Source: Nocardia ninae NBRC 108245 (lineage in GTDB: Bacteria; Actinomycetota; Actinomycetes; Mycobacteriales; Mycobacteriaceae). From it: DNA of 32,030 bases. Shown here one piece after another: positions 21,848 through 30,255 of the stretch. The notes beneath the pieces are model-generated. The model saw only the letters and a program-made list of their open reading frames with translations, searched no databases and was not told where the DNA came from. The translations under genes and the position numbers were made by a program. The stretch covers positions 1-32,030 of the forward strand of contig NZ_BJXA01000090.1 in assembly GCF_007990755.1 (NCBI RefSeq), written 5' to 3'. Position 1 is the first letter of the stretch, and each line of letters begins with the position of its first letter.

Positions 21848-22912
21848 GTGCGACTGGGACTGATAGACGGCGACGGCATCGGACCGGAAGTGGTGCAGGC
21901 CACCCGACGGGTCGTCGACGAGGCGGTGTCGGCCGCGGGTGCCGCGCCGATCGAATGGGTGCCGCTGCTGATGGGGCATCGGGCCATCGAAGAACACGGC
22001 GACCCGTTGCCGGAACAGACCTTGCAGGCGTTGGACGGCGTGGATGCCTGGATCCTCGGCCCGCACGACAATGCCTCCTACCCGGCGGAGCACCGCACCG
22101 CGGTCGCGCCGGGCGGCGCCATTCGCAAGCGTTTCGGGCTGTACGCCAACATCCGTCCGGCCCGCGCGTTCGCCGGTGTGCGTGCGGCGGCGCCGACGAT
22201 CGATCTGGTGATCGTCCGGGAGAACAGCGAGGGTTTCTACGCCGATCGCAATATGTTCGCCGGGTCGGGGGAGTTCCGGCCGACCGAGGACGTCGCCATG
22301 ATGGTCGGCGTGGTGACCAGGCAGGCCTGTGAGCGGATTGCGCACGAGGCCCTGCGGCTCGCCACGACGCGCCGCAAGCGACTGACCATTGTGCACAAGG
22401 CCAACGTGCTGCCGATGACGATGGGTCTGTTCCGCGACGTGTGCTATGAAATTGCCCACGCCTATCCCGGGGTCGAGGTCACCGACGAACACGTCGACGC
22501 GACGGCCGCCCACCTCGTCCGCGCGGCCGCCGACTACGACGTGCTGGTCACCGAGAACCTGTTCGGCGACATCCTCTCCGACCTGGCCGGCGAGCTGAGC
22601 GGGTCGCTCGGCCTGGCCGCTTCGCTCAACTGCTCGGCCATCCACGCCATGGCGCAGGCGGTGCACGGCGCGGCGCCGACCATCGCGGGGCGCAACCGCG
22701 CCAACCCCGCCGCTCTGCAATTGTCGGCGGCAATGCTGTTGCGCTGGTTGGGGACTCGCGACCGGCGCGGCGACCTCCAGCACGCCGCCGAACGCATCGA
22801 ACGGGGTGTCGCCGCCGCGTTCGAAGCGGGCATCGCCACGGCGGACCTGGGCGGACTGGCATCGACCAGCGAGTTCACCGAACAAGTTTGTGCTAGGGTC
22901 CACCGCCGGTAG
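21848..22912 (+). CDS. Isocitrate/isopropylmalate dehydrogenase family protein
   Basis: The 354-residue NAD(P)-dependent decarboxylating dehydrogenase of the beta family starts VRLGLIDGDGIGPEVVQATRRVV. Further motifs are RENSEGFYADRN, the catalytic Lys region VHKANVLPMTMGLF, and metal-binding aspartates in ENLFGDILSDLAGELSGSLGLAAS. The RENSEG signature resembles tartrate/isocitrate-type members more than LeuB (which has RELTGG), so substrate is uncertain among 3-isopropylmalate, isocitrate, tartrate or a related 2-hydroxy acid. The GTG at 21848 has GAGGA 7 nt upstream, and the protein begins exactly at the conserved first strand. Confidence 0.88.
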   Translation: MRLGLIDGDGIGPEVVQATRRVVDEAVSAAGAAPIEWVPLLMGHRAIEEHGDPLPEQTLQALDGVDAWILGPHDNASYPAEHRTAVAPGGAIRKRFGLYANIRPARAFAGVRAAAPTIDLVIVRENSEGFYADRNMFAGSGEFRPTEDVAMMVGVVTRQACERIAHEALRLATTRRKRLTIVHKANVLPMTMGLFRDVCYEIAHAYPGVEVTDEHVDATAAHLVRAAADYDVLVTENLFGDILSDLAGELSGSLGLAASLNCSAIHAMAQAVHGAAPTIAGRNRANPAALQLSAAMLLRWLGTRDRRGDLQHAAERIERGVAAAFEAGIATADLGGLASTSEFTEQVCARVHRR

Positions 22913-22943
22913 TCAGAGTGTGGTAGCCCGGAGTGTTCAGCAA

Positions 22944-23020
22944 GGAACGGATGAAAGTTCCGTTACTGTCCAGCACGAAGCGTCTCGGTCGCTTAGATTG
23001 CCAACGGGTGGTGACACCCG
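22944..23020 (+). other. Hairpins in the 5' region of the amino-acid transporter operon
   Basis: Two mutually exclusive small dyads, GGAAC...GTTCC (22944-22961) and AACGG...CCGTT (22946-22964), are followed by CGGGTG-GTGA-CACCCG (23005-23020), a perfect 6-bp stem. They lie in the 140-bp gap before the binding-protein gene and could be leader RNA structure or a weak terminator for the upstream gene. Confidence 0.35.
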
Positions 23021-23052
23021 GGTTTCTTGAATCCGAAATGTGGAGGGCTGCT

Positions 23053-23958
23053 GTGTCTGTTCGATCGGTTCTTGGCAGGCGCGCCCTGCAGGCGGTGTGC
23101 GTACTCGCCGGAGGCGCACTTGTCCTGACGGGCTGTAGTAACACCGAAGACTCCGGCCCCGCCGTGGAGAAGGTGAAGGTCGAGAAGAACGACTCGATCG
23201 CGGCGCAGCTCCCCGACAAGATCAAGCAGTCCGGCAAGCTCGTTGTCGGCGTGAACATTCCGTACCAGCCCAACGAGTACAAGGATCCCAGCGGCAAGAT
23301 CGTCGGCTACGACGTCGACCTGATGGATGCCGTCGCCGCCACCTTGGGTGTGAAGGCCGAGTACCTCGAGTCCGCCTTCGAGAAGATCATCCCCACCATT
23401 CAGGCAGGCACCTACGACGTCGGTATGTCGTCGATCACCGACACCAAGGAGCGCGAGCAGCAGGTCGACTTCACGACCTACTTCAACGTGCGCACCCAGT
23501 GGGCGCAGCAGAAGGGCAAGCCGGTCGACCCGGACAACGCCTGTGGCAAGCGGGTCGCCGTGCAGGCCACCACCATCCAGGACACCGACGATCTGCCGGC
23601 CCGAAGCAAGAAGTGCCAGGACGAAGGCAAGCCCGCGATCGACATCAAGTCTTTCGAGGAGCAGAGCGCCGCGACCAACGCGCTGATGCTCGGCCAGGTC
23701 GACGCCATGGCAGCCGACCTGCCGGTGACGGTGTACGCGATCCAGAAGAGCGAAGGCAAGATCGAGAAGACCAGCGCGGCGGCCTACGGTGCGGCGCTCT
23801 ACGGCTGGGCCGTGGCCAAGGGTTCGCCGCTGGCCGCCGTGCTGCAGCAGGCCGTGCAGAGCCTGGTCGACAACGGCAAGTACCTGGAGATCGCCAAGAA
23901 CTGGGGCGTCGAGGAAGGCGCCATCACCAAGTCGGTCATCAACGGCGCCGCGAGCTGA
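23053..23958 (+). CDS. Polar amino-acid ABC transporter substrate-binding lipoprotein
   Basis: The 301-residue lipoprotein has the lipobox LVLTGC (Cys28) and a family 3 solute-binding domain: LVVGVNIPYQPNEYKDPSGKIVGYDVDLMDAVAATLG, then AGTYDVGMSSITDTKEREQQVDFTTY and the C-terminal lobe. This family binds polar amino acids such as glutamate, glutamine or histidine. Starting at GTG 23053 gives a compact signal peptide with GGAGGG 5 nt upstream; longer frames from 22933 would add an unlikely extension. It is first of three genes (gap 4 nt to the permease). Confidence 0.9.
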   Translation: MSVRSVLGRRALQAVCVLAGGALVLTGCSNTEDSGPAVEKVKVEKNDSIAAQLPDKIKQSGKLVVGVNIPYQPNEYKDPSGKIVGYDVDLMDAVAATLGVKAEYLESAFEKIIPTIQAGTYDVGMSSITDTKEREQQVDFTTYFNVRTQWAQQKGKPVDPDNACGKRVAVQATTIQDTDDLPARSKKCQDEGKPAIDIKSFEEQSAATNALMLGQVDAMAADLPVTVYAIQKSEGKIEKTSAAAYGAALYGWAVAKGSPLAAVLQQAVQSLVDNGKYLEIAKNWGVEEGAITKSVINGAAS

Positions 23959-23962
23959 TCGC

Positions 23963-24918
23963 ATGACCTCGAACGAAACCAAGCCGGAGCCCGGTGACCC
24001 CGGGCCCGGTGTGGCGAAGGATGCCAGCGAACCGGAACCGATCAAAGCGGTTCCGCTGCGTAGGCCCGGCCGGTGGATCGCCGCCGCGGTCATCCTGGTG
24101 CTCGTCGGACTGTTCGTCTACGGTGCCGCGACCAATGACGCATACCAGTGGGGTACTTACCGGAAGTACCTGTTCGACAGCCGGATTCTCGCCGGTGCGG
24201 TGGTCACGCTCGAACTGACCGTGCTCGCCATGGCGATCGCCGTCTCGCTCGGCACGCTGCTCGCGGTGATGCGGCTGTCGCCGAACCCGGTGCTGCGCTC
24301 GGCGGCCTGGGTGTATCTCTGGATCTTCCGTGGCACACCGGTTTTCGTGCAGTTGGTGTTCTGGGGCCTGTTCCCGTCGCTGTACAAGCAGATCGTGCTC
24401 GGCGTCCCGTGGGGCCCGCACCTGTTCGAGCTGAACGTGCAGAACATGCAGGCCGCGTTCACCTTCGCGGTGATCGGCCTGGGCCTCAACGAAGCCGCCT
24501 ACATGGCCGAAATCGTGCGCGCAGGCATCAATTCCGTCGGTGAAGGGCAGCGCGAGGCCTCGACCGCGCTCGGCATGTCCTGGAGCCTGACCATGCGCAG
24601 GACGGTGCTGCCCCAGGCGATGCGGGTGATCATCCCGCCCACCGGCAACGAGCTCATCGGCATGCTGAAGACCACCTCGCTGGTCACCGCCTTGCCGTTG
24701 AGCACCGACCTCTACGGCCGGGCCCGCGAGATCTACGGCGTGAACTTCCAGCCGATTCCGCTGCTGCTGGTCACCGCCACCTGGTACCTCGCGATCACCA
24801 GCGTGCTGATGGTCGGGCAGTTCTACCTGGAGCGCTACTACTCGCGCGGTCTGTCCAGGCAGCTGACCGGTAAGCAGCTGCAGGATCTGGCCGACGCCCA
24901 GACGATTGTGAAGGCGAA

Positions 24919-24922
<4 letters not shown>
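23963..24922 (+). CDS. Polar amino-acid ABC transporter permease
   Basis: The 319-residue inner-membrane permease of the HisMQ/GlnP type shows [29 protein letters not shown] and [18 protein letters not shown]. The EAA loop is [30 protein letters not shown]. The cytoplasmic N-terminus of about 35 residues is rich in Pro and Glu. A single permease with one ATPase suggests a homodimeric pore. The ATG at 23963 is 4 nt after the binding-protein stop, and the end overlaps the ATPase start by 4 nt. Confidence 0.93.
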
Positions 24923-25710
<788 letters not shown>

Positions 25711-25717
25711 TACTCGT

Positions 25718-25793
25718 TAAGCCGCACACCCTTTGCCTGAGCCGCACACCGCCTATACCGGGTGTGCGGGTAGGGCGAAGGGTGTGCGGCTTA
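25718..25793. terminator. Nested long inverted repeat between convergent genes
   Basis: The outer stem is 20 bp (25718-25737 with 25774-25793; 19 Watson-Crick pairs and one G-U) and its right arm includes the LysR stop codon. Inside lies a second hairpin, CCGCACACC / GGTGTGCGG (25742-25750 with 25761-25769). The 10-mer GCCGCACACC or its complement thus occurs four times, at 25721, 25741, 25761 and 25781, exactly 20 bp apart. It works plausibly as a bidirectional terminator, but the regular spacing also suits protein binding. Confidence 0.75.
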
Positions 25794-26711
25794 CTTTGGT
25801 TCTGGCGCAACCATTTCCGATGGCCGCAGTGCGATGCGTAGCTGGCCGATGAGGACTTTTGCCGCGGGGGCGGCGGGGCGGTCGGTGCGCCAGGCCAGGG
25901 CCAGCCGGCCGTGTAGCTCGGGTTCGATGATGCGGATCGTGCGGACGCCGAAGGCTTTTGCTTCCGCGGCGGTCAACTCCGGTACCACGGCGATGCCGAG
26001 TCCGCGGGCGGCCAGCTGGAGCAGCAGTGGGGGAGCGGCGGCTTCGAAGGCGATGTTCGGCTCGAACCCCACTACCGCGCAAGAGCGTTCGAGGACACCG
26101 CGGATGCCGGTGCCCGGTGGCAGGCAGATCAGCGGGTGATCGCGCAGGTCGGTAAGCGCGATCTCCGCGCCGTGGGTTCGGTCGCCGGCGGCTACCGCGG
26201 CGACGACGGCGGTTTCCAGCACCACGTCCAGGCCGATGCCGGAATCCATTGCCGCGCCGGTCAAGCCGACCAGCGCGACGTCCAGTTCGCCGCGGCTCAG
26301 CGCGGCCAGCATGCGCTCCGAGGTGTCCTCGGTGAGGCTGATGCCGACCTGGGGGTGGTCGTCGTGGAAGTCCGCGAGTACGGCGGCGACGTCGAGCTCC
26401 TCGGTGGCGGCACCGGAGATCAGGCCGACGCGGACGTGGCCGCGCAGCAGGCCGGTGAACTCGTCCACGGTCTCGGTGATGCGTTCGGTGGCGGCGAGCG
26501 CGGCGCGGGCGTGCTTCAGTACCGCGGTGCCGATCTCGGTCGGCGTCACCGTGCGGCCGCCGCGGTCGAGTAGCTGCTGGCCGAGCTCGCGTTCGAGCTG
26601 ACGGATCTGTGCGCTCAGGCCCGGTTGTGCCAGGTGCAGGCGTGCGGCGGCGCGGGTGAAATTGGCTTCCTCCACCACGGTGACGAAGTAGCGGAGCTGA
26701 CGCAGTTCCAT
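25791..26711 (-). CDS. LysR family transcriptional regulator
   Basis: The 306-residue LysR protein has the N-terminal winged HTH MELRQLRYFVTVVEEANFTRAAARLHLAQPGLSAQIRQLERELG (residues 1-44). It is followed by the linker helix and a two-lobed periplasmic-binding-like effector domain (VRVGLISGAATEELDV and later). It is divergent from the FAD oxidoreductase with a 71-bp gap carrying a T-N11-A type dyad at 26721-26735, so it probably controls that gene and itself. The ligand is unknown. Confidence 0.93.
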   Translation of the reverse strand: MELRQLRYFVTVVEEANFTRAAARLHLAQPGLSAQIRQLERELGQQLLDRGGRTVTPTEIGTAVLKHARAALAATERITETVDEFTGLLRGHVRVGLISGAATEELDVAAVLADFHDDHPQVGISLTEDTSERMLAALSRGELDVALVGLTGAAMDSGIGLDVVLETAVVAAVAAGDRTHGAEIALTDLRDHPLICLPPGTGIRGVLERSCAVVGFEPNIAFEAAAPPLLLQLAARGLGIAVVPELTAAEAKAFGVRTIRIIEPELHGRLALAWRTDRPAAPAAKVLIGQLRIALRPSEMVAPEPK

Positions 26712-26720
26712 AACTATCGA

Positions 26721-26735
26721 TTCTAACTTCGAGAA
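26721..26735. promoter_or_regulatory. LysR-type binding site (T-N11-A dyad)
   Basis: TTCT-AACTTCG-AGAA is a 15-bp dyad containing the T-N11-A core of LysR sites. It lies 9 bp upstream of the LysR start and 47 bp upstream of the oxidoreductase start. Confidence 0.5.
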
Positions 26736-26782
26736 GATCTATCTGTTGTACTTCTGACTCGGAGGCGAGCATCGTCGAAGGC

Positions 26783-28138
26783 ATGGGAACCACCGCAGAG
26801 CGCACCATCGACACATTCACCGGCCCTGTCTTCCGCCCGGGTGACCCCGGCTACGACGAGGAGATCGCCGGCTTCCAGACCGCCTACACGCACCGGCCCG
26901 CGCTGGTCGTCGGTGCCGTGCACGCCGAAGACGTCCGCGCTGCGGTGGAATACGCCGCGCGGCAAGATCTTCCGGTCGCGGTGCAGGCAACCGGGCACGG
27001 CCTGTCGGTCGCCGCCGACGGGGGAGTGCTGATCAGTACTCGCCGGATGACCGGCATCGACATCGACCCCGCGGCAAAGACGGCACGCATCGGCGCCGGC
27101 GTGCGCGCCGGCGCACTGGTCGAGGCAGCCGCGGCGCACGGCCTCGCGCCGCTGAACGGTTCCTCGCCTTCGGTCGGCGTCGTCGGCTACCTGCTCGGCG
27201 GGGGAATCGGCCTGCTGGCAAGGGAATTCGGCTATGCCGCGGAGCAGGTGCGCGCCGTCGAGCTGGTCACCGCCGACGGCCGCGTGCGCAAGCTCGTCCC
27301 CGGCGACGAACTGTTCGGCGCGGTTCTGGGCAGCGGCGGCAACTTCGGCGTGGTCACCGCGATCGAGCTGGCGCTGCTGCCCGTCACCGAGGTGTACGGC
27401 GGCCAGCTCGTTTTCGACACCCCGCTGGTCGAGCAGGTCCTCGAGGTCTGGCGGCAGTGGACCGCAACGGTTCCCAGTCAGCTGACCTCCACCGTCGCCA
27501 CCCTGACCTTCCCCGACATCCCGCAGGTTCCCGCCCCGCTGCGCGGCCGCTACGTGGCCTCGTTCCGGATTGCCTTCAGCGGTTCTGCCGCAGAAGGCGA
27601 ACGGTTGGTTGCCCCGCTGCGGGCCGTGGGCGACCGCCTGAAAGACGACCTGCGCACGATGCCCTACACCGAATCGCACAACATCCACAGCGACCCCGAT
27701 TACCCGCACGCCTACGCGGCCACCAACGCACTGCTCGGCGAGTTCACCGCAGAAACGTTGTCCGCCTTGCTCTCCGCTACAGGACCGGACTCCGACACAG
27801 ACGCGGTCGTCGACCTCCGCCACCTCGGTGGGGCACTGAGCAGCCCGAGTGGGAACGGCACCGTCGTCGACCACCGCGACGCCGCCTACATCGTCCGAGT
27901 GATCACCGACCCCGACGACACCACTGCGGCCAAGGACAAGATCCGCAGTGCACTCGCCCCGTGGACCATCGGCCACAGTCTCAACTTCCTCTACGGCGCG
28001 GGCGCCGATGCCGACGAGACCCAAACCCGCGCCGGATACACCCCTGACACCTACGCGCACCTCGCGCAGCTGAAGGCAAAGTACGACCCGCGCAACATGT
28101 TCCGCTTCAACCGCAACATCCGTCCCGCCGCGGGCTGA
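26783..28138 (+). CDS. FAD-binding oxidoreductase (berberine-bridge-enzyme-like)
   Basis: The 451-residue flavoprotein of the PCMH/FAD_binding_4 family has LPVAVQATGHGLS with His72 the likely covalent flavin attachment residue. It also has IGAGVRAGALVEAAAAHGL, GYLLGGGIGLLAREFG, and the C-terminal BBE segment YAHLAQLKAKYDPRNMFRFNRNI. The second attachment cysteine of bicovalent members (GxCxxVG) is replaced (SSPSVG), so flavin is probably held by His only. Such enzymes oxidise secondary-metabolite alcohols, sugars or alkaloids. The ATG at 26783 lacks a good Shine-Dalgarno site (GGAGG is 17 nt up), so the start is moderately sure. It is divergent from LysR. Confidence 0.9.
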   Translation: MGTTAERTIDTFTGPVFRPGDPGYDEEIAGFQTAYTHRPALVVGAVHAEDVRAAVEYAARQDLPVAVQATGHGLSVAADGGVLISTRRMTGIDIDPAAKTARIGAGVRAGALVEAAAAHGLAPLNGSSPSVGVVGYLLGGGIGLLAREFGYAAEQVRAVELVTADGRVRKLVPGDELFGAVLGSGGNFGVVTAIELALLPVTEVYGGQLVFDTPLVEQVLEVWRQWTATVPSQLTSTVATLTFPDIPQVPAPLRGRYVASFRIAFSGSAAEGERLVAPLRAVGDRLKDDLRTMPYTESHNIHSDPDYPHAYAATNALLGEFTAETLSALLSATGPDSDTDAVVDLRHLGGALSSPSGNGTVVDHRDAAYIVRVITDPDDTTAAKDKIRSALAPWTIGHSLNFLYGAGADADETQTRAGYTPDTYAHLAQLKAKYDPRNMFRFNRNIRPAAG

Positions 28139-28147
28139 GCCACCGCT

Positions 28148-28180
28148 GCCCTGGGAATCTCTGCTTCGAGTTCCCAGGGC
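28148..28180 (+). terminator. Hairpin terminator after the oxidoreductase
   Basis: GCCCTGGGAA / TTCCCAGGGC forms a perfect 10-bp stem with a 13-nt loop, 9 nt past the stop codon. Confidence 0.65.
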
Positions 28181-28223
28181 TCGCTCCCCGAATTCGATGG
28201 TGCCAACCGGCACCGTTGTCTGC

Positions 28224-28249
28224 TATCTTCGTGATATCACTTTGATACC
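28224..28249 (+). promoter_or_regulatory. Promoter and operator of the SPFH-RHH operon
   Basis: A -10-like TATCTT (28224-28229) is followed at once by the perfect palindrome GTGATATCAC (28231-28240) and a second half-site TTTGATACC. TGATA repeats at 28232 and 28243, one helical turn apart, just before the GGAGG of the SPFH gene. Ribbon-helix-helix dimers bind such short direct or inverted half-sites in tandem, so the 51-residue RHH protein encoded downstream is the likely autorepressor. Confidence 0.58.
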
Positions 28250-28260
28250 TGGAGGATGTC

Positions 28261-29145
28261 ATGAAGCTTCGGCCCGCATTACACGTCAACGGCTTCTTGG
28301 TGCTGGTGGCGTGGCTGGTGCTCACCCTGTTGTTCGGCGGCGCGGCGGCGCTCGGCTACGTCGCGGCGGCGCAGAACGGCAACCTGCCCGCGCTCATCGG
28401 GGCGATCGTCGCGAGTTTCCTGGTGCTCGTGCTGCTGCTGTCGGCGACCGGCCTGATCATCGTGAACCCGAACGAAGCGCAGGTGGTCCAGTTCTTCGGC
28501 CGCTACATCGGTTCGGTGAGCGACCCCGGCTTCTACTCGGTGCTGCCGCTGACCGACCGCAAGCGAATCTCGTTGCGCGTGCGTAACTTCGAGACGCAGA
28601 AGCTGAAGGTCAACGACGCCGACGGCAACCCGGTCGAGATCGCGGCCGTGGTGGTCTACAAGGTGGTCGACAGCTTCAAGGCCGCCTTCGCCGTGGACGA
28701 CTACGAGGAGTACGTGCAGACCCAGTCCGAGGCCGCGGTCCGGCACCTGGCCACCACGCACCCCTACGACTCGCACGACGACACCCGCACCAGCCTGCGT
28801 GACGGCAGCGAGGTGGCCGAGGAGCTCACCGTCGAGCTGCGCGACCGCACCATGCTGGCGGGCATCGAGGTGCTCGAGGCCCGCATCACCCACCTCGCCT
28901 ACGCCCCGGAGATCGCCCAGGCCATGCTGGTTCGGCAGCAGGCCTCCCAGGTGGTCGCCGCCCGCACCCAGATCGTCGAGGGCGCGGTCGGCATGGTCAG
29001 CCTCGCGCTCGACCGGCTCACCGAGCAGGGTGTGGTGGAACTGGACGAGGAGCGCCGCGCCGCCATGGTCTCGAACCTGCTGGTCGTCCTCTGCGGTGAC
29101 AGAGCCACCCAGCCCGTCGTGAACGCCGGCTCGCTCTACAACTGA
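28261..29145 (+). CDS. SPFH/Band 7 domain membrane protein
   Basis: The 294-residue protein has two N-terminal transmembrane helices (about 10-36 and 42-66). An SPFH/Band 7 domain follows: [55 protein letters not shown], then the [15 protein letters not shown] and [24 protein letters not shown] helices. It belongs to the stomatin/flotillin-like scaffolds that oligomerise on the membrane and organise microdomains. The ATG at 28261 follows GGAGG at 6 nt. It is co-transcribed with a 51-residue RHH protein 12 nt downstream. Confidence 0.93.
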   Translation: MKLRPALHVNGFLVLVAWLVLTLLFGGAAALGYVAAAQNGNLPALIGAIVASFLVLVLLLSATGLIIVNPNEAQVVQFFGRYIGSVSDPGFYSVLPLTDRKRISLRVRNFETQKLKVNDADGNPVEIAAVVVYKVVDSFKAAFAVDDYEEYVQTQSEAAVRHLATTHPYDSHDDTRTSLRDGSEVAEELTVELRDRTMLAGIEVLEARITHLAYAPEIAQAMLVRQQASQVVAARTQIVEGAVGMVSLALDRLTEQGVVELDEERRAAMVSNLLVVLCGDRATQPVVNAGSLYN

Positions 29146-29157
29146 GCGCCGAAGCCC

Positions 29158-29313
29158 ATGGCTGAGCGCAAGAAGCTGCTGCTACGGCTCGATCCGGCCG
29201 TCCACGAGGCGATCGCGAAGTGGGCGGCCGACGACCTGCGCAGCATCAACGCCCAAATCGAATTCGCCCTACGGCTGGCGCTCGAACAGGCGGGCCGGAA
29301 ACCTAAATCATGA
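29158..29313 (+). CDS. Arc/MetJ-type ribbon-helix-helix small DNA-binding protein
   Basis: The 51-residue product is MAERKKLLLRLDPAVHEAIA followed by KWAADDLRSINAQIEFALRL and a short basic tail. The pattern of a basic beta-strand (KLLLRL), helix A, a turn with S-I-N and helix B (AQIEFALRLAL) is that of Arc-like RHH repressors. It begins 12 nt after the SPFH stop and ends just before a strong terminator. Its probable role is autorepression of the SPFH operon through GTGATATCAC repeats; an antitoxin-like role is less likely because the partner is not a toxin. Confidence 0.82.
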   Translation: MAERKKLLLRLDPAVHEAIAKWAADDLRSINAQIEFALRLALEQAGRKPKS

Positions 29314-29320
29314 TCACGAG

Positions 29321-29355
29321 GACTGGTGGCGAAGCGAACTTCGCCACCAGTCTTT
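29321..29355 (+). terminator. Rho-independent terminator of the SPFH-RHH operon
   Basis: GACTGGTGGCGAAG / CTTCGCCACCAGTC is a perfect 14-bp stem with a CGAA tetraloop, followed by TTT. It is the clearest terminator in the window. Confidence 0.9.
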
Positions 29356-29396
29356 CACGAAAGCCCCTGCCGCCCAACAGAACAAGGCGACGGGGG

Positions 29397-30140
29397 TTAC
29401 TCGCGTTTCGCCGCCGCCATGTCTCGTTCGGCGGACCGGTCTGCGCTGAGGTAGGCGTCGAGGTGCGGGGCGGCGGCGAGCATCACCCGGCTGCGCTGAT
29501 TGAGCCGGGCCCGCCATTCCTCGAGCACATCCGACAGGTCCTCCGAATCTCCCACGGCGCGTAGGTGATCCACGAAGAGTTTGATGCGGGGAAGTGGATA
29601 ACCGCCGCGACGGAGTTGCCGGGTCAGGTGGGCGTCGCGCACGACGTCGGGCGGATAGATCCGGTAGCCGGTGGCCCGTTCACGGTGCGGGCGAAGGATT
29701 CCCGCGTCTTCCCACTTGCGCAGTGATGCGGGATGCATGCCGAGGCGATGCGCCAATGCGCCGATGGTGAGGCCGTGGGACCGGTCCTCGACCGGTCGTG
29801 GCGCGGCGGCCAGGGTGTCGAGGGCTGCGGCGACCTCATCGAGCGTCTTGCGTTCGTGCAGCAGGTCGGCGTGCGCCTGGTCGATGAGACGGAACAGTGC
29901 GGTCTCGTCGCCTCGATGCGCGGCCCGCAGCATCGCGGCGGACGTCTGATGCCCGTAACCCACACGCAGGGCGAGGAACGCACGCAGCGCGCGAGCGTGC
30001 ACCTCGGAGTATCGGCGGTATCCGGCGTCGCTGCGCTCGGCAGCCGGGAGGATCCCCTCGTCTTCGTAGTTGCGGACCGCCTGAGTGGACAAACCGTGCT
30101 CACGAGCCAGGTCGGCGGGCCGCAGAGTTCGCGCTGCCAT
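29397..30140 (-). CDS. TioE-type regulator with two MerR DNA-binding domains
   Basis: The 247-residue product contains two MerR helix-turn-helix domains. The first (residues 5-75) reads LRPADLAREHGLSTQAVRNYEDEGIL...SDAGYRRYS, and the second (about 123-190) LTIGALAHRLGMHPASLRKWEDAGILRPHRERATGYRIY. A helical linker (about 80-115) joins them. This tandem architecture is that of the TioE family, in which one polypeptide may read both half-sites. It is divergent from an erythromycin-esterase-family gene, and the shared region contains nested dyads with a 19-20 bp promoter spacer typical of MerR control. The start at 30140 is set by the domain start; AGGGAG directly precedes it. Confidence 0.88.
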   Translation of the reverse strand: MAARTLRPADLAREHGLSTQAVRNYEDEGILPAAERSDAGYRRYSEVHARALRAFLALRVGYGHQTSAAMLRAAHRGDETALFRLIDQAHADLLHERKTLDEVAAALDTLAAAPRPVEDRSHGLTIGALAHRLGMHPASLRKWEDAGILRPHRERATGYRIYPPDVVRDAHLTRQLRRGGYPLPRIKLFVDHLRAVGDSEDLSDVLEEWRARLNQRSRVMLAAAPHLDAYLSADRSAERDMAAAKRE

Positions 30141-30154
30141 CTCCCTAGTTTGAA

Positions 30155-30200
30155 GGTTGAGACGCGTATCTACCAGCTGGTACGAGGAAAAGTCTCAACC
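30155..30200. promoter_or_regulatory. Divergent MerR-type promoter/operator between tioE-like and esterase genes
   Basis: The 9-bp repeat GGTTGAGAC (30155-30163) recurs inverted as GTCTCAACC (30192-30200), framing the perfect palindrome TACCAGCTGGTA (30171-30182). Each outer repeat supplies a -35-like TTGAGA. On the minus strand it is followed after 20 bp by TAGATA (30172-30167); on the plus strand after 18 bp by the weaker TACGAG. The overlong spacer with a central dyad is characteristic of MerR-activated promoters. Confidence 0.65.
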
Positions 30201-30255
30201 GATTGTTCAACGATACGGTCGAAGGTACCTGATGACACACCCAGAAAGGCACCGC

